A stretch of 64,000 nucleotides of DNA, from positions 248,001 to 312,000 of the forward strand of contig NZ_JAASRU010000001.1 in NCBI RefSeq assembly GCF_011761495.1, in the 5' to 3' direction. The position numbers and the translations under genes were made by a program. The notes under the pieces were generated by a model. It made no database searches. It had not been told where the DNA came from and saw nothing but the letters and a program-made list of their open reading frames with translations. Source of the stretch: Alkalibacillus almallahensis. GTDB lineage: Bacteria; Bacillota; Bacilli; Bacillales; Alkalibacillaceae. Numbering within the stretch: the first letter of the stretch is position 1; each line of letters begins with the position of its first letter. Positions 1 through 8,961 of this stretch are shown one piece after another.

Positions 1-2
1 AG

Positions 3-101
3 ATCGCAGTCGACTATTCGCTTCGATTGACGCTCGGCAACCTCGAATCATTGTGTCATGCCTGTCACAACAGGTTTCACAAAGGGTCCCCCGACCATTA
101 A
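3..101 (+). CDS. HNH endonuclease, C-terminal fragment (cut by window start)
   Basis: Frame 3 is open from the window edge to a stop at 99-101 and encodes 32 residues. It carries an 'LESLCHACHNRFHKG' stretch, which matches the last Cys-x-x-Cys-His and N/H part of phage HNH homing-type nucleases. In many siphoviruses such a nuclease lies directly upstream of the terminase genes and helps DNA packaging, which fits its place 80 bp before the small terminase. The start and the first half of the domain are outside the window, so only the C-terminus is supported. Confidence 0.75.
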   Translation: MAVDYSLRLTLGNLESLCHACHNRFHKGSPDH

Positions 102-180
102 TTTTTTAGAAAACGAAATCTCTAAAGCGACTCGCCCTCAACATTTTACAAAAATCCGTTTTTGAAAGGAGGTGTGGTGG

Positions 181-699
181 ATGCCAGGGCGTAAACAATT
201 ACCATTATCTGTTATTGAAGGTAAAGGACGATCCAATCATATAACTAAGGAAGAGGCACGCGAGCGAAAGCAACAAGAAGAACGGATGAAAGCTGACACT
301 GATAAAGTCGAGCCGCCTAGCTATCTAACCAAAAAGCAGAAGGAAGAGTTTGAAGATATTGCGCAAGATTTAATTGCGTTAGAGATCTTTTCGAATTTAG
401 ATGTGGATGGCTTAGCGCGTTATCTTGATTCCAGGACAGAATATATACGTGTCGCCAAAGAATTAAAAAAGATAAATCCGGCTGAGCTCGTTGAAACAGA
501 AGAAGGTCATAAAAAGCGTGTGGCCAACGATCAATATGAAATCCTGCTTCGAGTAAAAAACAAGTTATTCAATGAATGCAAGTCAGCAGCAAGCGAGCTT
601 GGTTTATCTATCACATCACGACTTAAACTGGTTATTCCGAAACAGGAAGATAAAAAACCACAGTCCGAAGCGGAACGTCGGTTTGGTGATTCTGTATGA
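181..699 (+). CDS. phage terminase small subunit (P27 family)
   Basis: Encodes about 172 residues. The protein is basic at the N-terminus ('MPGRKQ'), then mostly helical and charged, as in P27-type small terminases, which recognise the packaging site and load DNA onto the large subunit. The ATG at 181 is chosen because AGGAGG lies at 167-172, eight bases upstream; the GTG at 172 overlaps that ribosome site and is unlikely. The stop overlaps the ATG of the large terminase by 4 bp (ATGA), a sign of translational coupling. Family call rests on size, composition and position. Confidence 0.85.
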   Translation: MPGRKQLPLSVIEGKGRSNHITKEEARERKQQEERMKADTDKVEPPSYLTKKQKEEFEDIAQDLIALEIFSNLDVDGLARYLDSRTEYIRVAKELKKINPAELVETEEGHKKRVANDQYEILLRVKNKLFNECKSAASELGLSITSRLKLVIPKQEDKKPQSEAERRFGDSV

Positions 700-2381
700 C
701 GTTGATTGAGCGATTATTTGATTATATTGACAAAATACAGACTGGCAAAATTAAGACTGGTCGTAAACATAGATGGGCGGTTGAACGTTTTTCCAACGAT
801 ATCGATAAGTTGGAGAATGATTCATCGCCTTTTTATTTTGATAAAGATGAACTTGAAAACTTCTATGAATGGGCTAAGATGTTCAAGCACAAGGAAGGCA
901 TTTTAGCCAATCAACCAATTGAATTAACGGACTTTCAGTTGTTCGTTGCAGCTAACATTTTATGTTGGAAACGAAACAGTGATGGCAAGCGACGTTTCAG
1001 AAAAGCGTTCATACAGCTGGCACGTAAAAATGCTAAAACACAATTCTTAGCGTTGTTATCAACCTATATCAGTTTCCTAAGCAATGAAAAAGAACAGTGT
1101 TACATTGCGGGTTGGAGCCGTGAACAATCTAGTATTTGCTATGATGAGATTCTGACACAGCTGAATGATTGTGACTTATTAGAAGGTAAGTTCTCGGACA
1201 GCTACGGTAAAGTGAAGCATCATAAAACGGGGTCCATTATTCAACCATTATCACGTGAAGCGCGTAAAACAGGTGATGGCAAGAACCCAAGTGTTGCCAT
1301 TATTGACGAATATCATGCACACGAGACTAGTGAGATTTATGATGTGATGGTCTCTGGTATGGCAGCAAGAACCAATCCGTTAATTACGGTTATTACAACA
1401 GCAGGCTTTGATTTAACAAGCCCGTGTTACACCGAGTATGAATACGTTTCGAAAGTGATTGATCCTGATCAAGATGAAGAGAACGACGAATACTTTGTTT
1501 TAATTTGTGAGTTGGATCCGGAAGATGACATTAATGATGAATCGAATTGGATTAAAGCGAATCCGATCGTTGCGACATATGAATCTGGGTTAGAATATCT
1601 CAGAAGTGAATTGAAAGTTGCATTAGCTGTTCCCGAAAAAATGCGATCTTTCTTAACGAAGAACATGAATCGTTGGGTGGATCAAAAAGAAAATGGCTAC
1701 ATGGCTTTAAAGAAATGGGATGCTTTGAAAGAGGCTTTTGGTGATTTAAGCGGTAGTCGTGTTTATCTAGGTGTTGACTTGTCAGCAACTGAAGACTTAA
1801 CGAGTATTGCAGCTGTCATACCTAAAGATGGCAAGTATTACGTAAAAGGGCGATCATTTATTCCATCTGATCGCTTGAAAGAAAAGATGATGACGGATAA
1901 GCAACCATACGATACGTGGATTGACCAAGGTTATTTAATACCTACTGATGGTGAGATTATCAATTATCACGATGTTGAAAATTCGATTTTAGATTTAATT
2001 GATTACTTTAAGCCATCTTACACGGAAGTTGATTATGATAAATGGAACGCAGCGCATTTAGCGCAAAGCTTAGAAAATCAAGGTGTGGAAGTGGTTGAAA
2101 TCCCTCAGCGAATTGCTTATCTCTCAACCCCAACAAAGAGGTTCAGAGAAGAGGTTTATAGTGGGAACGTTATTCATGAAGGTGATCCAGTGTTAAGATG
2201 GGCGATCAGTAACGCTATTCTTAAAATAGATGATCAAGAAAACATCATGGTATCTAAGAAAGTGAGTAAAGATCGCATTGATCCGTTAGCATCTGTTCTA
2301 AATGCTTTCAGTCGAGCGATGCACGATGAACATAGTGTTAATTTAAATGACTATATCATGTCAGATGACTTTAGTTTGTAG
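696..2381 (+). CDS. terL: phage terminase large subunit (Terminase_1 type)
   Basis: A 561-residue packaging motor. It has an N-terminal ATPase domain with a Walker A-like 'ARKNAKT' at residues 109-115 and a Walker B with catalytic acid 'AIIDEYHAH' (D204/E205). A C-terminal RNase H-like nuclease domain begins at 'GVDLS' near residue 359. Length and motif spelling match the large terminases that pair with P27 small subunits and HK97-type portals. It pumps DNA into preformed heads and cuts it. Complete, no disruption seen. Confidence 0.95.
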   Translation: MTLIERLFDYIDKIQTGKIKTGRKHRWAVERFSNDIDKLENDSSPFYFDKDELENFYEWAKMFKHKEGILANQPIELTDFQLFVAANILCWKRNSDGKRRFRKAFIQLARKNAKTQFLALLSTYISFLSNEKEQCYIAGWSREQSSICYDEILTQLNDCDLLEGKFSDSYGKVKHHKTGSIIQPLSREARKTGDGKNPSVAIIDEYHAHETSEIYDVMVSGMAARTNPLITVITTAGFDLTSPCYTEYEYVSKVIDPDQDEENDEYFVLICELDPEDDINDESNWIKANPIVATYESGLEYLRSELKVALAVPEKMRSFLTKNMNRWVDQKENGYMALKKWDALKEAFGDLSGSRVYLGVDLSATEDLTSIAAVIPKDGKYYVKGRSFIPSDRLKEKMMTDKQPYDTWIDQGYLIPTDGEIINYHDVENSILDLIDYFKPSYTEVDYDKWNAAHLAQSLENQGVEVVEIPQRIAYLSTPTKRFREEVYSGNVIHEGDPVLRWAISNAILKIDDQENIMVSKKVSKDRIDPLASVLNAFSRAMHDEHSVNLNDYIMSDDFSL

Positions 2382-2393
2382 GGTGGTGATTAA

Positions 2394-2600
2394 GTGGCGC
2401 AAGCAATTAGAGAATTTATTATATCGTTTTTTAAAGCATTCTTTACCAAATGGGTAGAGGATTTTTTAATATTTGTAGGACTAGGTATCTTTGTGGTTAA
2501 CACGTATTTGATTACTGTTGTTGAGATCAATATGCTTATTGGCAATTATCTATTGGGCCTTATTCTTCTCTTAATAGGCTTAGTCCTAGCTAAACGATGA
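2394..2600 (+). CDS. small phage membrane protein (DUF1056-like)
   Basis: A 68-residue protein with two strongly hydrophobic segments (about residues 23-42 and 47-66) and a C-terminal 'AKR'. The GTG start follows a GGTGGTGAT ribosome site. Position between large terminase and portal, size and hydrophobicity match the DUF1056 family often found at this place in Gram-positive siphoviruses. The function of that family is unknown to me. Confidence 0.7.
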   Translation: MAQAIREFIISFFKAFFTKWVEDFLIFVGLGIFVVNTYLITVVEINMLIGNYLLGLILLLIGLVLAKR

Positions 2601-2615
2601 AGGGAGGTGTAAGGT

Positions 2616-3866
2616 TTGTTATTTCGAAATGTCCTGAACGCAACAAGTGAAACGGAAACAACGGATTTGAAAGAGCCATCATCTTGGTTTGCGAAAATGT
2701 TTGGTTATGAGGCATCAACTGGAGAGAAAGTAACAGTCAACTCAGCTTTAACAATTCCAACTGTTTATCGGTGTATTAACATCAAAGCGAATGCTGTTGC
2801 GATGTTACCATTTCAAATGTTTAAACGTACTGAGAAAGGACGCGATCGGGAGAAAGAACACCAATTATCAAAGCTAATTGAGACGCGACCGAACCCATAT
2901 CAAAGCCCGTTTAAGTTCAAACACTTAATTGAAACGCATCGTAATTCATGGGGTAACGCTTATATTAATATTGATTGGGGTGCAGATGGGCGACCACAAT
3001 CGTTGTGGTTATTAAATCCTTCCGCAACAGAACCGCGATTTGATGTCGTTGAAAATAAGTTGTGGTATTACACACGCTTACCAGATGGCAATCATGTCAA
3101 GATTGGTGACGGTGATATCATCCATTTAACAGCGCTGTCGACCGATGGATTAAAAGGTAAACCGCCTATTGAAACAGCGCGGGAATCGATTGGCAGTTCG
3201 CAGGCCGCCCAAAAATTTAAAGGGAAATTCTTTAAGCAAGGGGCTTCACATAGTGGCGTATTACAAGTGCCTGGTCAATTAAACAAAGATGCTAAAGAAC
3301 GAGTAAGAGAAGAGTGGGAAAAAGTGAATAGCGGCATTAATAACGCACAACGCGTTGCAATATTAGATGCTGGCTTGCAATTTCAGAGCACGTCGATGCC
3401 TTTAAAAGATGCTCAATTCATTGAAAGTATGAAATTTGATAAAGCGGAAATAGCAACGATGTTCGATATCCCATTGCACATGGTTAATGAATTGGATCGT
3501 GCAACGCATTCCAATATTGAACAAGAAAGTCTGTCTTTCATACAGAACACACTTAGTCCAATCCTTAGGCAGTATGAAGAAGAAGTGGCTTATAAGACCT
3601 TGTCGAATCGTGAACAAGAACGATATTATTTGAAGTTTAATTTAGAGAGTCTATTGAGAGCTGACAAGAAGACGCAAGCTGAGTTTTATCAAACAATGCT
3701 GGATATCGGCGCTTATTCAATTAATGAAGTGAGAGAGTTAGAAGATCGGAATGCGATTGAAGGTGGTGACCAACATCGTGTGGATTTAAACCATGTATCA
3801 CTTGATATTGCTGATGATTACCAATTAGCTCGAGCTGGCTTGAAAGGGGGTGAGGGAGATGAATAG
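2616..3866 (+). CDS. phage portal protein (HK97 family)
   Basis: 416 residues, the usual size for HK97-type portals. Family-typical stretches include 'VYRCINIKANAVA' near residue 50, 'LIETRPNPYQSPFKFK' near 88 and a DNA-facing C-terminal helical region. The portal forms the dodecameric ring at one capsid vertex through which terminase moves DNA. A TTG start is used, preceded by AGGGAGGTG (about 2601-2609). It overlaps the protease gene by a few bases. Confidence 0.93.
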   Translation: MLFRNVLNATSETETTDLKEPSSWFAKMFGYEASTGEKVTVNSALTIPTVYRCINIKANAVAMLPFQMFKRTEKGRDREKEHQLSKLIETRPNPYQSPFKFKHLIETHRNSWGNAYINIDWGADGRPQSLWLLNPSATEPRFDVVENKLWYYTRLPDGNHVKIGDGDIIHLTALSTDGLKGKPPIETARESIGSSQAAQKFKGKFFKQGASHSGVLQVPGQLNKDAKERVREEWEKVNSGINNAQRVAILDAGLQFQSTSMPLKDAQFIESMKFDKAEIATMFDIPLHMVNELDRATHSNIEQESLSFIQNTLSPILRQYEEEVAYKTLSNREQERYYLKFNLESLLRADKKTQAEFYQTMLDIGAYSINEVRELEDRNAIEGGDQHRVDLNHVSLDIADDYQLARAGLKGGEGDE

Positions 3867-4689
3867 TAAACGTATGCCTGTATTTATGAATGCTACAGTG
3901 CCTGCTCAAAAACACAACCAGTTAGTGACGATTAAGAACCTCACCGACAAATCTGCTGATCTTTATATCTATGGTGAGATTGTAGACAATACCGATTTAA
4001 AGTTTGATGAGGCGGATGTGATGCCAGATGATGTGCTCAACGCACTCAACCAGGTCGATGGTTTAGATGAATTAAACATCTATATTAATAGTCCTGGTGG
4101 AAGCGTATTTGCCGGATTGGCTATTTATAATATGCTGAGCCGAAATAAAGCGAAAAAGCATGTTTACGTTGATGGCGTTGCGGCATCGATGGCTTCTTCT
4201 ATTGCGTTGGTAGGCGATACAATTCAAATACCGTCAAACGCTTTTATGATGATCCATAAACCACTAACAATTGCTATTGGTAATGCTAATGATTTCAGGA
4301 AATTAGCGGAAGACCTAGATACGATTGAATCTGGTTTGACTAAAATTTACGAAGATAATCTTCGAGAAGGTGTCCAGATGGATACTATCAAACAAATGAT
4401 GGATGATGAAACGTGGTTAAATGGTGAAGACGCAGCTAAGTATTTTAATGTGGAAGTGATTGAATCAAAACAATATGCTGCAAGTTCGCGTGACGTATTG
4501 CAAAAATACGAAAACACACCACGAGAATTATTGCCATCCGATCAAGATGACAATACCTTAGTTGTTGCCAATATGACGAACGAACAAAAGCAACAATTTA
4601 TTAATCAATGGCAACAGGAATTAAATAGTACTGATGATCGAGATGACAAACTTAAAATCCAGAACGAGATAGACCTACTATCATTGTAA
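3859..4689 (+). CDS. prohead protease, ClpP-like (S14)
   Basis: About 276 residues with a ClpP fold. The 'INSPGGSVFAGLAIY' oxyanion strand is near residues 76-90, the nucleophile Ser110 sits in 'AASMASS', and the catalytic His133 in 'MMIHKP'. The enzyme matures the prohead by removing the capsid scaffold part. The ATG at 3859 is preferred over the GTG at 3850, because AAGGGGGTGA sits just upstream and would overlap the GTG. The last part is a hydrophilic tail. Lies between portal and capsid, as in HK97-like modules. Confidence 0.92.
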   Translation: MNSKRMPVFMNATVPAQKHNQLVTIKNLTDKSADLYIYGEIVDNTDLKFDEADVMPDDVLNALNQVDGLDELNIYINSPGGSVFAGLAIYNMLSRNKAKKHVYVDGVAASMASSIALVGDTIQIPSNAFMMIHKPLTIAIGNANDFRKLAEDLDTIESGLTKIYEDNLREGVQMDTIKQMMDDETWLNGEDAAKYFNVEVIESKQYAASSRDVLQKYENTPRELLPSDQDDNTLVVANMTNEQKQQFINQWQQELNSTDDRDDKLKIQNEIDLLSL

Positions 4690-4729
4690 GGTCTATTTTT
4701 TATATTCAGCTTTAGGAAGGATGATGAAA

Positions 4730-6070
4730 ATGTCAATCAAACAGAAACTAGCAACGTTTATTACAGAGTGTTTTAAAAAGGGGGACGGGAACATGAAAAT
4801 CGACAATGCACTACAATCGTTACGATCAAATCCTAATGTCCTAGCAGTCAAAATGGATGCTGGTGGTGCAGGAATGACAAAACACGAACAAGATCTGCGT
4901 CAGCAGGTAACGGATTTAAAAGCGGAAGCCCAAACGCTTCAAGATGACAAAAAATATGAGGAAGCTAAAGCTAAACTCGCAGAAGCTAAACAAGCGAAGA
5001 GTGATTTAGACAACTTCCTCGCTCTTCAAGATGATTTCAACAACCTTCAAGTACCTCAACCGCAACAACGCGGTACACAGTTGGGTGGAGAACCGCAGGG
5101 CGAGAAAGACAATGAATACAAAGCGTTATTCTTCAAAACGGTTCGTGGTCAAAGCTTAACATCAGATGAAGTGGATGAATTGGAAAAATATAAAGCGCGT
5201 GTTTCGTCTGATTCGGGCGAAGATGGCGGATATATTATTCCAGAAGATATTCAAACGCGTATTAATGAATTACGTCAAACGAATGATGATTTACGTCAAT
5301 ACGTTAATGTTCAACCTGTATCAACAAATAAAGGTTCTCGAACGCTCGAACGCCGCGCTGAACACACACCGTTACAGCCGTTGTCCGAGTATGGTGATCC
5401 AGATGCGATGGCAGAAATGGATTCACCTAAGTTCGATCGTTTAGATTACGATATCGAAGATCGTGCTGGATTTTTACCAGTTCCGAATAGCGTGTTGAAT
5501 GACACAGATCAAGCGCTAGAAGATTATCTTGTGCGTTGGATCTCTAAGAAATCGAAAGCAACAGATAACCACTTAATCTTGCAACAGATTAATAGTCTTA
5601 CAAAAGAAACGCTTAATGATTACCGTGGTATTAAGACAACACTCAATGTGACGTTAGATCCATCCTTTGCGCAAGAAGCGGCTATTTATACAAACCAAGA
5701 TGGCTTTAACTACCTTGATCAGTTAGAAGATGACAATGGTCGTCCACTATTACAACCAGATCCAACACAGCCTACGCGTAAATTATTTGCGGGTGCTCAT
5801 CCTATTGTCGTGCTATCTAACAAAACAATTTCAACAGTAGTCGACGAAACGGCAGGTACTGAAATGGCACCGTTTATCATTGGTGTACTTGATGAAGGCA
5901 TTGTGTTATGGGACCGTCAACAACTATCAATTGATATGACGAAAGTTGGTGGCCAAGCTTGGCGCTCAAACACAACAGAGTTCCGTGCGATTGTGCGTGA
6001 AGATGTAACGCAATGGGATGATGAAGCAGTTGTCTTTGCAGAAATTGATGTTGCGACACCAGAAGCATAA
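4730..6070 (+). CDS. major capsid protein (HK97 fold) with scaffold domain
   Basis: About 446 residues. The first roughly 110 are charged and predicted coiled coil (the delta/scaffold domain cut off by the protease), followed by an HK97-fold shell domain starting near 'EYKALFFKTVRG'. AGGAAGG at 4714-4720 supports the ATG at 4730. A second ATG at 4793 ('MKIDNAL'), preceded by GGGGGACGGG, is a possible alternative start that would drop 21 residues. The protein forms the capsid shell. Confidence 0.93.
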   Translation: MSIKQKLATFITECFKKGDGNMKIDNALQSLRSNPNVLAVKMDAGGAGMTKHEQDLRQQVTDLKAEAQTLQDDKKYEEAKAKLAEAKQAKSDLDNFLALQDDFNNLQVPQPQQRGTQLGGEPQGEKDNEYKALFFKTVRGQSLTSDEVDELEKYKARVSSDSGEDGGYIIPEDIQTRINELRQTNDDLRQYVNVQPVSTNKGSRTLERRAEHTPLQPLSEYGDPDAMAEMDSPKFDRLDYDIEDRAGFLPVPNSVLNDTDQALEDYLVRWISKKSKATDNHLILQQINSLTKETLNDYRGIKTTLNVTLDPSFAQEAAIYTNQDGFNYLDQLEDDNGRPLLQPDPTQPTRKLFAGAHPIVVLSNKTISTVVDETAGTEMAPFIIGVLDEGIVLWDRQQLSIDMTKVGGQAWRSNTTEFRAIVREDVTQWDDEAVVFAEIDVATPEA

Positions 6071-6100
6071 TTTAAATTTTAATGAGGAGGATGATTAATC

Positions 6101-6484
6101 ATGAAAGCGAAAGTCATTAAACGTTTCAGAGATAAGAACACGAAAAAGGTTTATAACAAAGGTGCTGTCTATGATGGCAGTGATGAACGAGTTAAAGAAA
6201 TTCAACAAAAAGGATTTCTCGCTTCTGAATTTGTGGATGAAAATGGTCAGCAAAACCCAGTTAATGATAGCCATGAGCCAACGAATGAAGATGGTGGCGG
6301 TCAAGAAAGCACATCACCGTCCGCCTTAGAAGGTAACGTAAATGAAGTTAAAGAAAAGATCACAGCAGAGCTTGATCAAGAAACACTGGAAACATTGCTT
6401 GAAGCTGAACAACAAGATAAGGCACGTAAAGGTGTGATGGATCACATCCAAGACGTGATGCAAGAGAATCAAGAGGACGAATGA
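6101..6484 (+). CDS. acidic phage head-region protein, function unknown
   Basis: 127 residues: a basic N-terminal third ('MKAKVIKRFRDKNTKKVYNKG') that looks like a small beta domain, then a low-complexity acidic Q/E/N-rich tail. Good ribosome site (GAGGAGGATGATTA). Proteins of this shape often follow the major capsid gene in siphovirus head modules. I do not recognise a family with confidence; a head decoration or connector accessory role is only positional inference. Confidence 0.7.
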   Translation: MKAKVIKRFRDKNTKKVYNKGAVYDGSDERVKEIQQKGFLASEFVDENGQQNPVNDSHEPTNEDGGGQESTSPSALEGNVNEVKEKITAELDQETLETLLEAEQQDKARKGVMDHIQDVMQENQEDE

Positions 6485-6522
6485 TATCGTCCTCTTTTTC
6501 TTGGATAGAGAGGTGATGTTGT

Positions 6523-6837
6523 ATGGCTCTAACCACTGATGAACTAACTCTTTTAAAAAAATACATCCGAATTGATCATGATGATGAAGATGATTTATTA
6601 GAGAAGTTTTATGAAAGGGCTAAGATTTACATTAAAAATGAAGTCGGACCTATTGATGAAACGAATGAGGACATGAAAGAGCAATATGATCAAGCGTGTG
6701 CTTTATTGGTTGAACATTGGAATGATAATCGTGAGGCTTACCGTATTGGAAATAATGCTTATGAAATTCCATACTCCTTGGCAAGCATCGTCAGGCAACT
6801 TAAATACTGTTATCCAGTAGAGGATGATGAAGAATGA
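6523..6837 (+). CDS. head-tail connector protein (gp6-like)
   Basis: 104 residues, helical, beginning 'MALTTDELTLLKKYIRIDHDDEDDLLEKFYERAK' type sequence typical of phage head-tail connector proteins that add a ring below the portal. Ribosome site GAGAGGTGATG. Overlaps the next gene by 4 bp (ATGA). Confidence 0.85.
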   Translation: MALTTDELTLLKKYIRIDHDDEDDLLEKFYERAKIYIKNEVGPIDETNEDMKEQYDQACALLVEHWNDNREAYRIGNNAYEIPYSLASIVRQLKYCYPVEDDEE

Positions 6838-7163
6838 ACCCAGGCGAATTAAAGCAACGTTTAACATTTATGCAAAAAGACGCGACTGATGAAAATGGCT
6901 ATCCTTTACCCGAACCGACTGAATATGCTAAGGCTTGGGGAAAACTTTCAACATTAAAAGGTGACCGATTTTATGAAGCGGCTCGAAACAACATGGAGCA
7001 TAATCGAGAGTTTCATATTCGTTATCAGAAGAAACTGTCTGACGAAGAGAGACCCATTGAATTAGTTGTTTACTGGCGTAATAAGGAACACGAAATCATT
7101 TCAATTGAGGATGATGACGGTTTAATGGAGACGATGACAGTTGTTTTGAGGGCGGTGAGTTAA
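6834..7163 (+). CDS. phage head closure protein (SPP1 gp16-like)
   Basis: 109 residues, beta-rich, starting 'MNPGELKQRLTFMQ', a hallmark opening of phage head closure (head-tail adaptor) proteins. It plugs the portal channel after packaging and provides the tail docking surface. The stop shares bases with the start of the next gene. Confidence 0.88.
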   Translation: MNPGELKQRLTFMQKDATDENGYPLPEPTEYAKAWGKLSTLKGDRFYEAARNNMEHNREFHIRYQKKLSDEERPIELVVYWRNKEHEIISIEDDDGLMETMTVVLRAVS

Positions 7164-7537
7164 TGGAGTTCGATTTTTCAGGTATGGCTGAACTGACAAG
7201 ACAAATTCAAAAGTTAGAAAATGGTGCAAAGGGAGCGGAGAGTGAAGCCTTGCAAGAGGGTGCGAAAGTTATGCAGGAAGCGACGGAAAAGAAAGCTCCT
7301 GTACGTGCTGTCAATGGCGGTACACTTAAAGCTAACATTGAAATATCTGAAGTTGAGAACGGGGAAATTGAAGTCTATGTAGACAATCAAGGGAAAGCGT
7401 ATTATGGACACATGTTAGAAGTTGGGACATCAAAAATGCGTGCTCAGCCTTTCATGGGACCCGCTTTTAATCAAAGCCAACGAAGGATTGAAAACGCTAT
7501 GTCCAGTCACTTAAAGAAAGTATTGGGGTTGAGCTGA
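7163..7537 (+). CDS. HK97 gp10-like tail-head joining protein
   Basis: 124 residues with the 'GAKVMQEATEKKAPV' and 'YYGHMLEVGTSKMRAQPFMGPAF' features of HK97 gp10 family proteins, which act at the head-tail joint or at tail completion. Overlaps both neighbours by one base, so it belongs to a tightly coupled morphogenesis operon. Confidence 0.9.
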   Translation: MEFDFSGMAELTRQIQKLENGAKGAESEALQEGAKVMQEATEKKAPVRAVNGGTLKANIEISEVENGEIEVYVDNQGKAYYGHMLEVGTSKMRAQPFMGPAFNQSQRRIENAMSSHLKKVLGLS

Positions 7538-7863
7538 TGGAAAACCGTTTAATATTTGATGCACTATCCCCAATCTCTGTTCCAATCGCATATCAGGAGT
7601 ACCGAGGAAGCGAATCGACTTATATTCGCTTTTTTTATTTGCCGAAAGTCGGTTTCAACGCTGACAACGATAGTCAGTACAGTACAAACCATATACAGAT
7701 TGATGTGTTTACGCCATACGATCCTACTAGTTTAGCGAGTGATGTTAAAGAGTATATGAAGCTAGCGGGGTTCAAAAAGAATTTTGAGCACGAAAATTAT
7801 GAAACAGACACAAAACTTTTTCACTATATTCTAAGGTTTTGGATTATAAAGGAGGAAATTTAA
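7537..7863 (+). CDS. tail terminator / minor tail protein (DUF3168-like)
   Basis: 108 residues, alpha/beta. Its position directly before the tail tube gene and its size match tail terminator (tail completion) proteins that cap the growing tail. The 'QYSTNHIQIDVFT' strand followed by a C-terminal beta strand fits the DUF3168-type fold. Family assignment comes mostly from context. Confidence 0.75.
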   Translation: MENRLIFDALSPISVPIAYQEYRGSESTYIRFFYLPKVGFNADNDSQYSTNHIQIDVFTPYDPTSLASDVKEYMKLAGFKKNFEHENYETDTKLFHYILRFWIIKEEI

Positions 7864-8436
7864 ATGGCTACGATTGGTTTAAAAGACATTTATTATGCAA
7901 TTATTACGGATGACACTGATACAGCAGGTACAACATACGGAGAACCAAAACGAATGGGCGGAGCTATGACTGCCAATATTCAACCTACGTTTAATAGTGC
8001 TGATTTACGTTCAGATGATGGGGTTGCCGAAACGGCTGAATCGCGCGGGGTTACAACTGTATCAGTCAACACAGATGATTTGTCACCCGAAGTTCAATCG
8101 GATATTTATGGAAAGAAAATTAATAATGACGGTGCTTTAGTTGATAGCCAAGATGATCGACCGCCATACTTAGCGCTTATGTTCCGTGCGGAAAAAGCCA
8201 ATGGTTCATATCGCTATACAGTCTTATATCGCGGAAAATTCACACCACCAGAAATCAACTATGAGACGAAACAAGAGACACCAGCTTTCCAAACACCAAC
8301 CACAGAGGGGCGTTTTCTGCCACGTAAATCGGATGGAAAGTTCGGAGCGCAAGTCGATGAGGATGATGACAACGTAGATGCAACTATCACCGATTCTTGG
8401 TTCGATGCGCCATATGAAGAAACTGAACAAGTTTAA
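7864..8436 (+). CDS. major tail tube protein
   Basis: 190 residues beginning 'MATIGLKDIYYAIITDD', typical of Gram-positive siphovirus major tail proteins that polymerise into the tail tube. Contains the 'RGKFTPPEINYETKQETPAFQ' region common in this family. AAGGAGGAAATTTAA directly precedes the ATG, a strong ribosome site that fits a highly made structural protein. Confidence 0.92.
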   Translation: MATIGLKDIYYAIITDDTDTAGTTYGEPKRMGGAMTANIQPTFNSADLRSDDGVAETAESRGVTTVSVNTDDLSPEVQSDIYGKKINNDGALVDSQDDRPPYLALMFRAEKANGSYRYTVLYRGKFTPPEINYETKQETPAFQTPTTEGRFLPRKSDGKFGAQVDEDDDNVDATITDSWFDAPYEETEQV

Positions 8437-8449
8437 GGGAGCGTAATAT

Positions 8450-8755
8450 ATGAAGTTAGAATTACAACTTAACGGCGAAACCAAGATTTTCACAACAGCA
8501 TTCGTCTCTGGTCGCCACTTTCGTCAACTAATGGAATTTGATGAGAAGATTGATTACACAAATATCGGCTTAGAAGAAGCAGACGAATTAATCGGTTTTG
8601 TCTGTGACGTGTTTGGCAATCAATTCGACGTGAATCAATTTTATGACGGCATTCCTTCACACAAAGTGATATCAACCATTGATGATGTATTTGCTTACGT
8701 GCGTACTGGGAAAACGCCAGAAGAATTAAAAAAGGGAAACGAGGCGGGGGAGTAG
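8450..8755 (+). CDS. tail assembly chaperone, short form (gpG-like)
   Basis: 101 residues, read in the zero frame to TAG at 8753-8755. Sits between the tail tube and tape measure genes, where siphoviruses carry the lambda G/T-like chaperone pair. The C-terminus 'KKGNEAGE' is encoded by the slippery region, so some ribosomes shift here to make the longer product listed separately. Confidence 0.88.
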   Translation: MKLELQLNGETKIFTTAFVSGRHFRQLMEFDEKIDYTNIGLEEADELIGFVCDVFGNQFDVNQFYDGIPSHKVISTIDDVFAYVRTGKTPEELKKGNEAGE

Positions 8756-8949
8756 CTGACACTGATAAGGTCAGCACTTCCCTTAAAGAAAATGCTCAAA
8801 CAATTAAAAAAGACTTAATCAAACCGCTTTATAAGCGATTATTAAAAGATGGATGGACACTCGGTCAAATTGACGAGATGGACATCCATTTTTATTTAGA
8901 TCTAGGCAAGCCAGAGAAAACCTACATTGATGACATCAGATTATTCTAG
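8450..8949 (+). CDS. tail assembly chaperone, frameshift product (gpGT-like)
   Basis: A -1 shift at the slippery site 8728-8740 joins the first chaperone frame to a second one that stays open to TAG at 8947-8949. The added part, about 70 residues, contains 'DLIKPLYKRLLKDGW' and ends 'YLDLGKPEKTYIDDIRLF', typical of the T part of tail chaperones. No start codon with a ribosome site is visible for the T part alone, so frameshifting is the natural route. The product binds tape measure protein and helps tube assembly. Confidence 0.85.
8728..8740 (+). promoter_or_regulatory. tandem -1 frameshift slippery site
   Basis: The bases read A AAA AAG GGA AAC in the zero frame. Both A AAA AAG (8728-8734) and G GGA AAC (8734-8740) fit the X XXY YYZ rule for simultaneous -1 slippage and share one base. 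Either gives the same shifted frame, which opens the second chaperone reading frame. Confidence 0.85.
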
Positions 8950-8961
8950 GGAGGTGACGGC

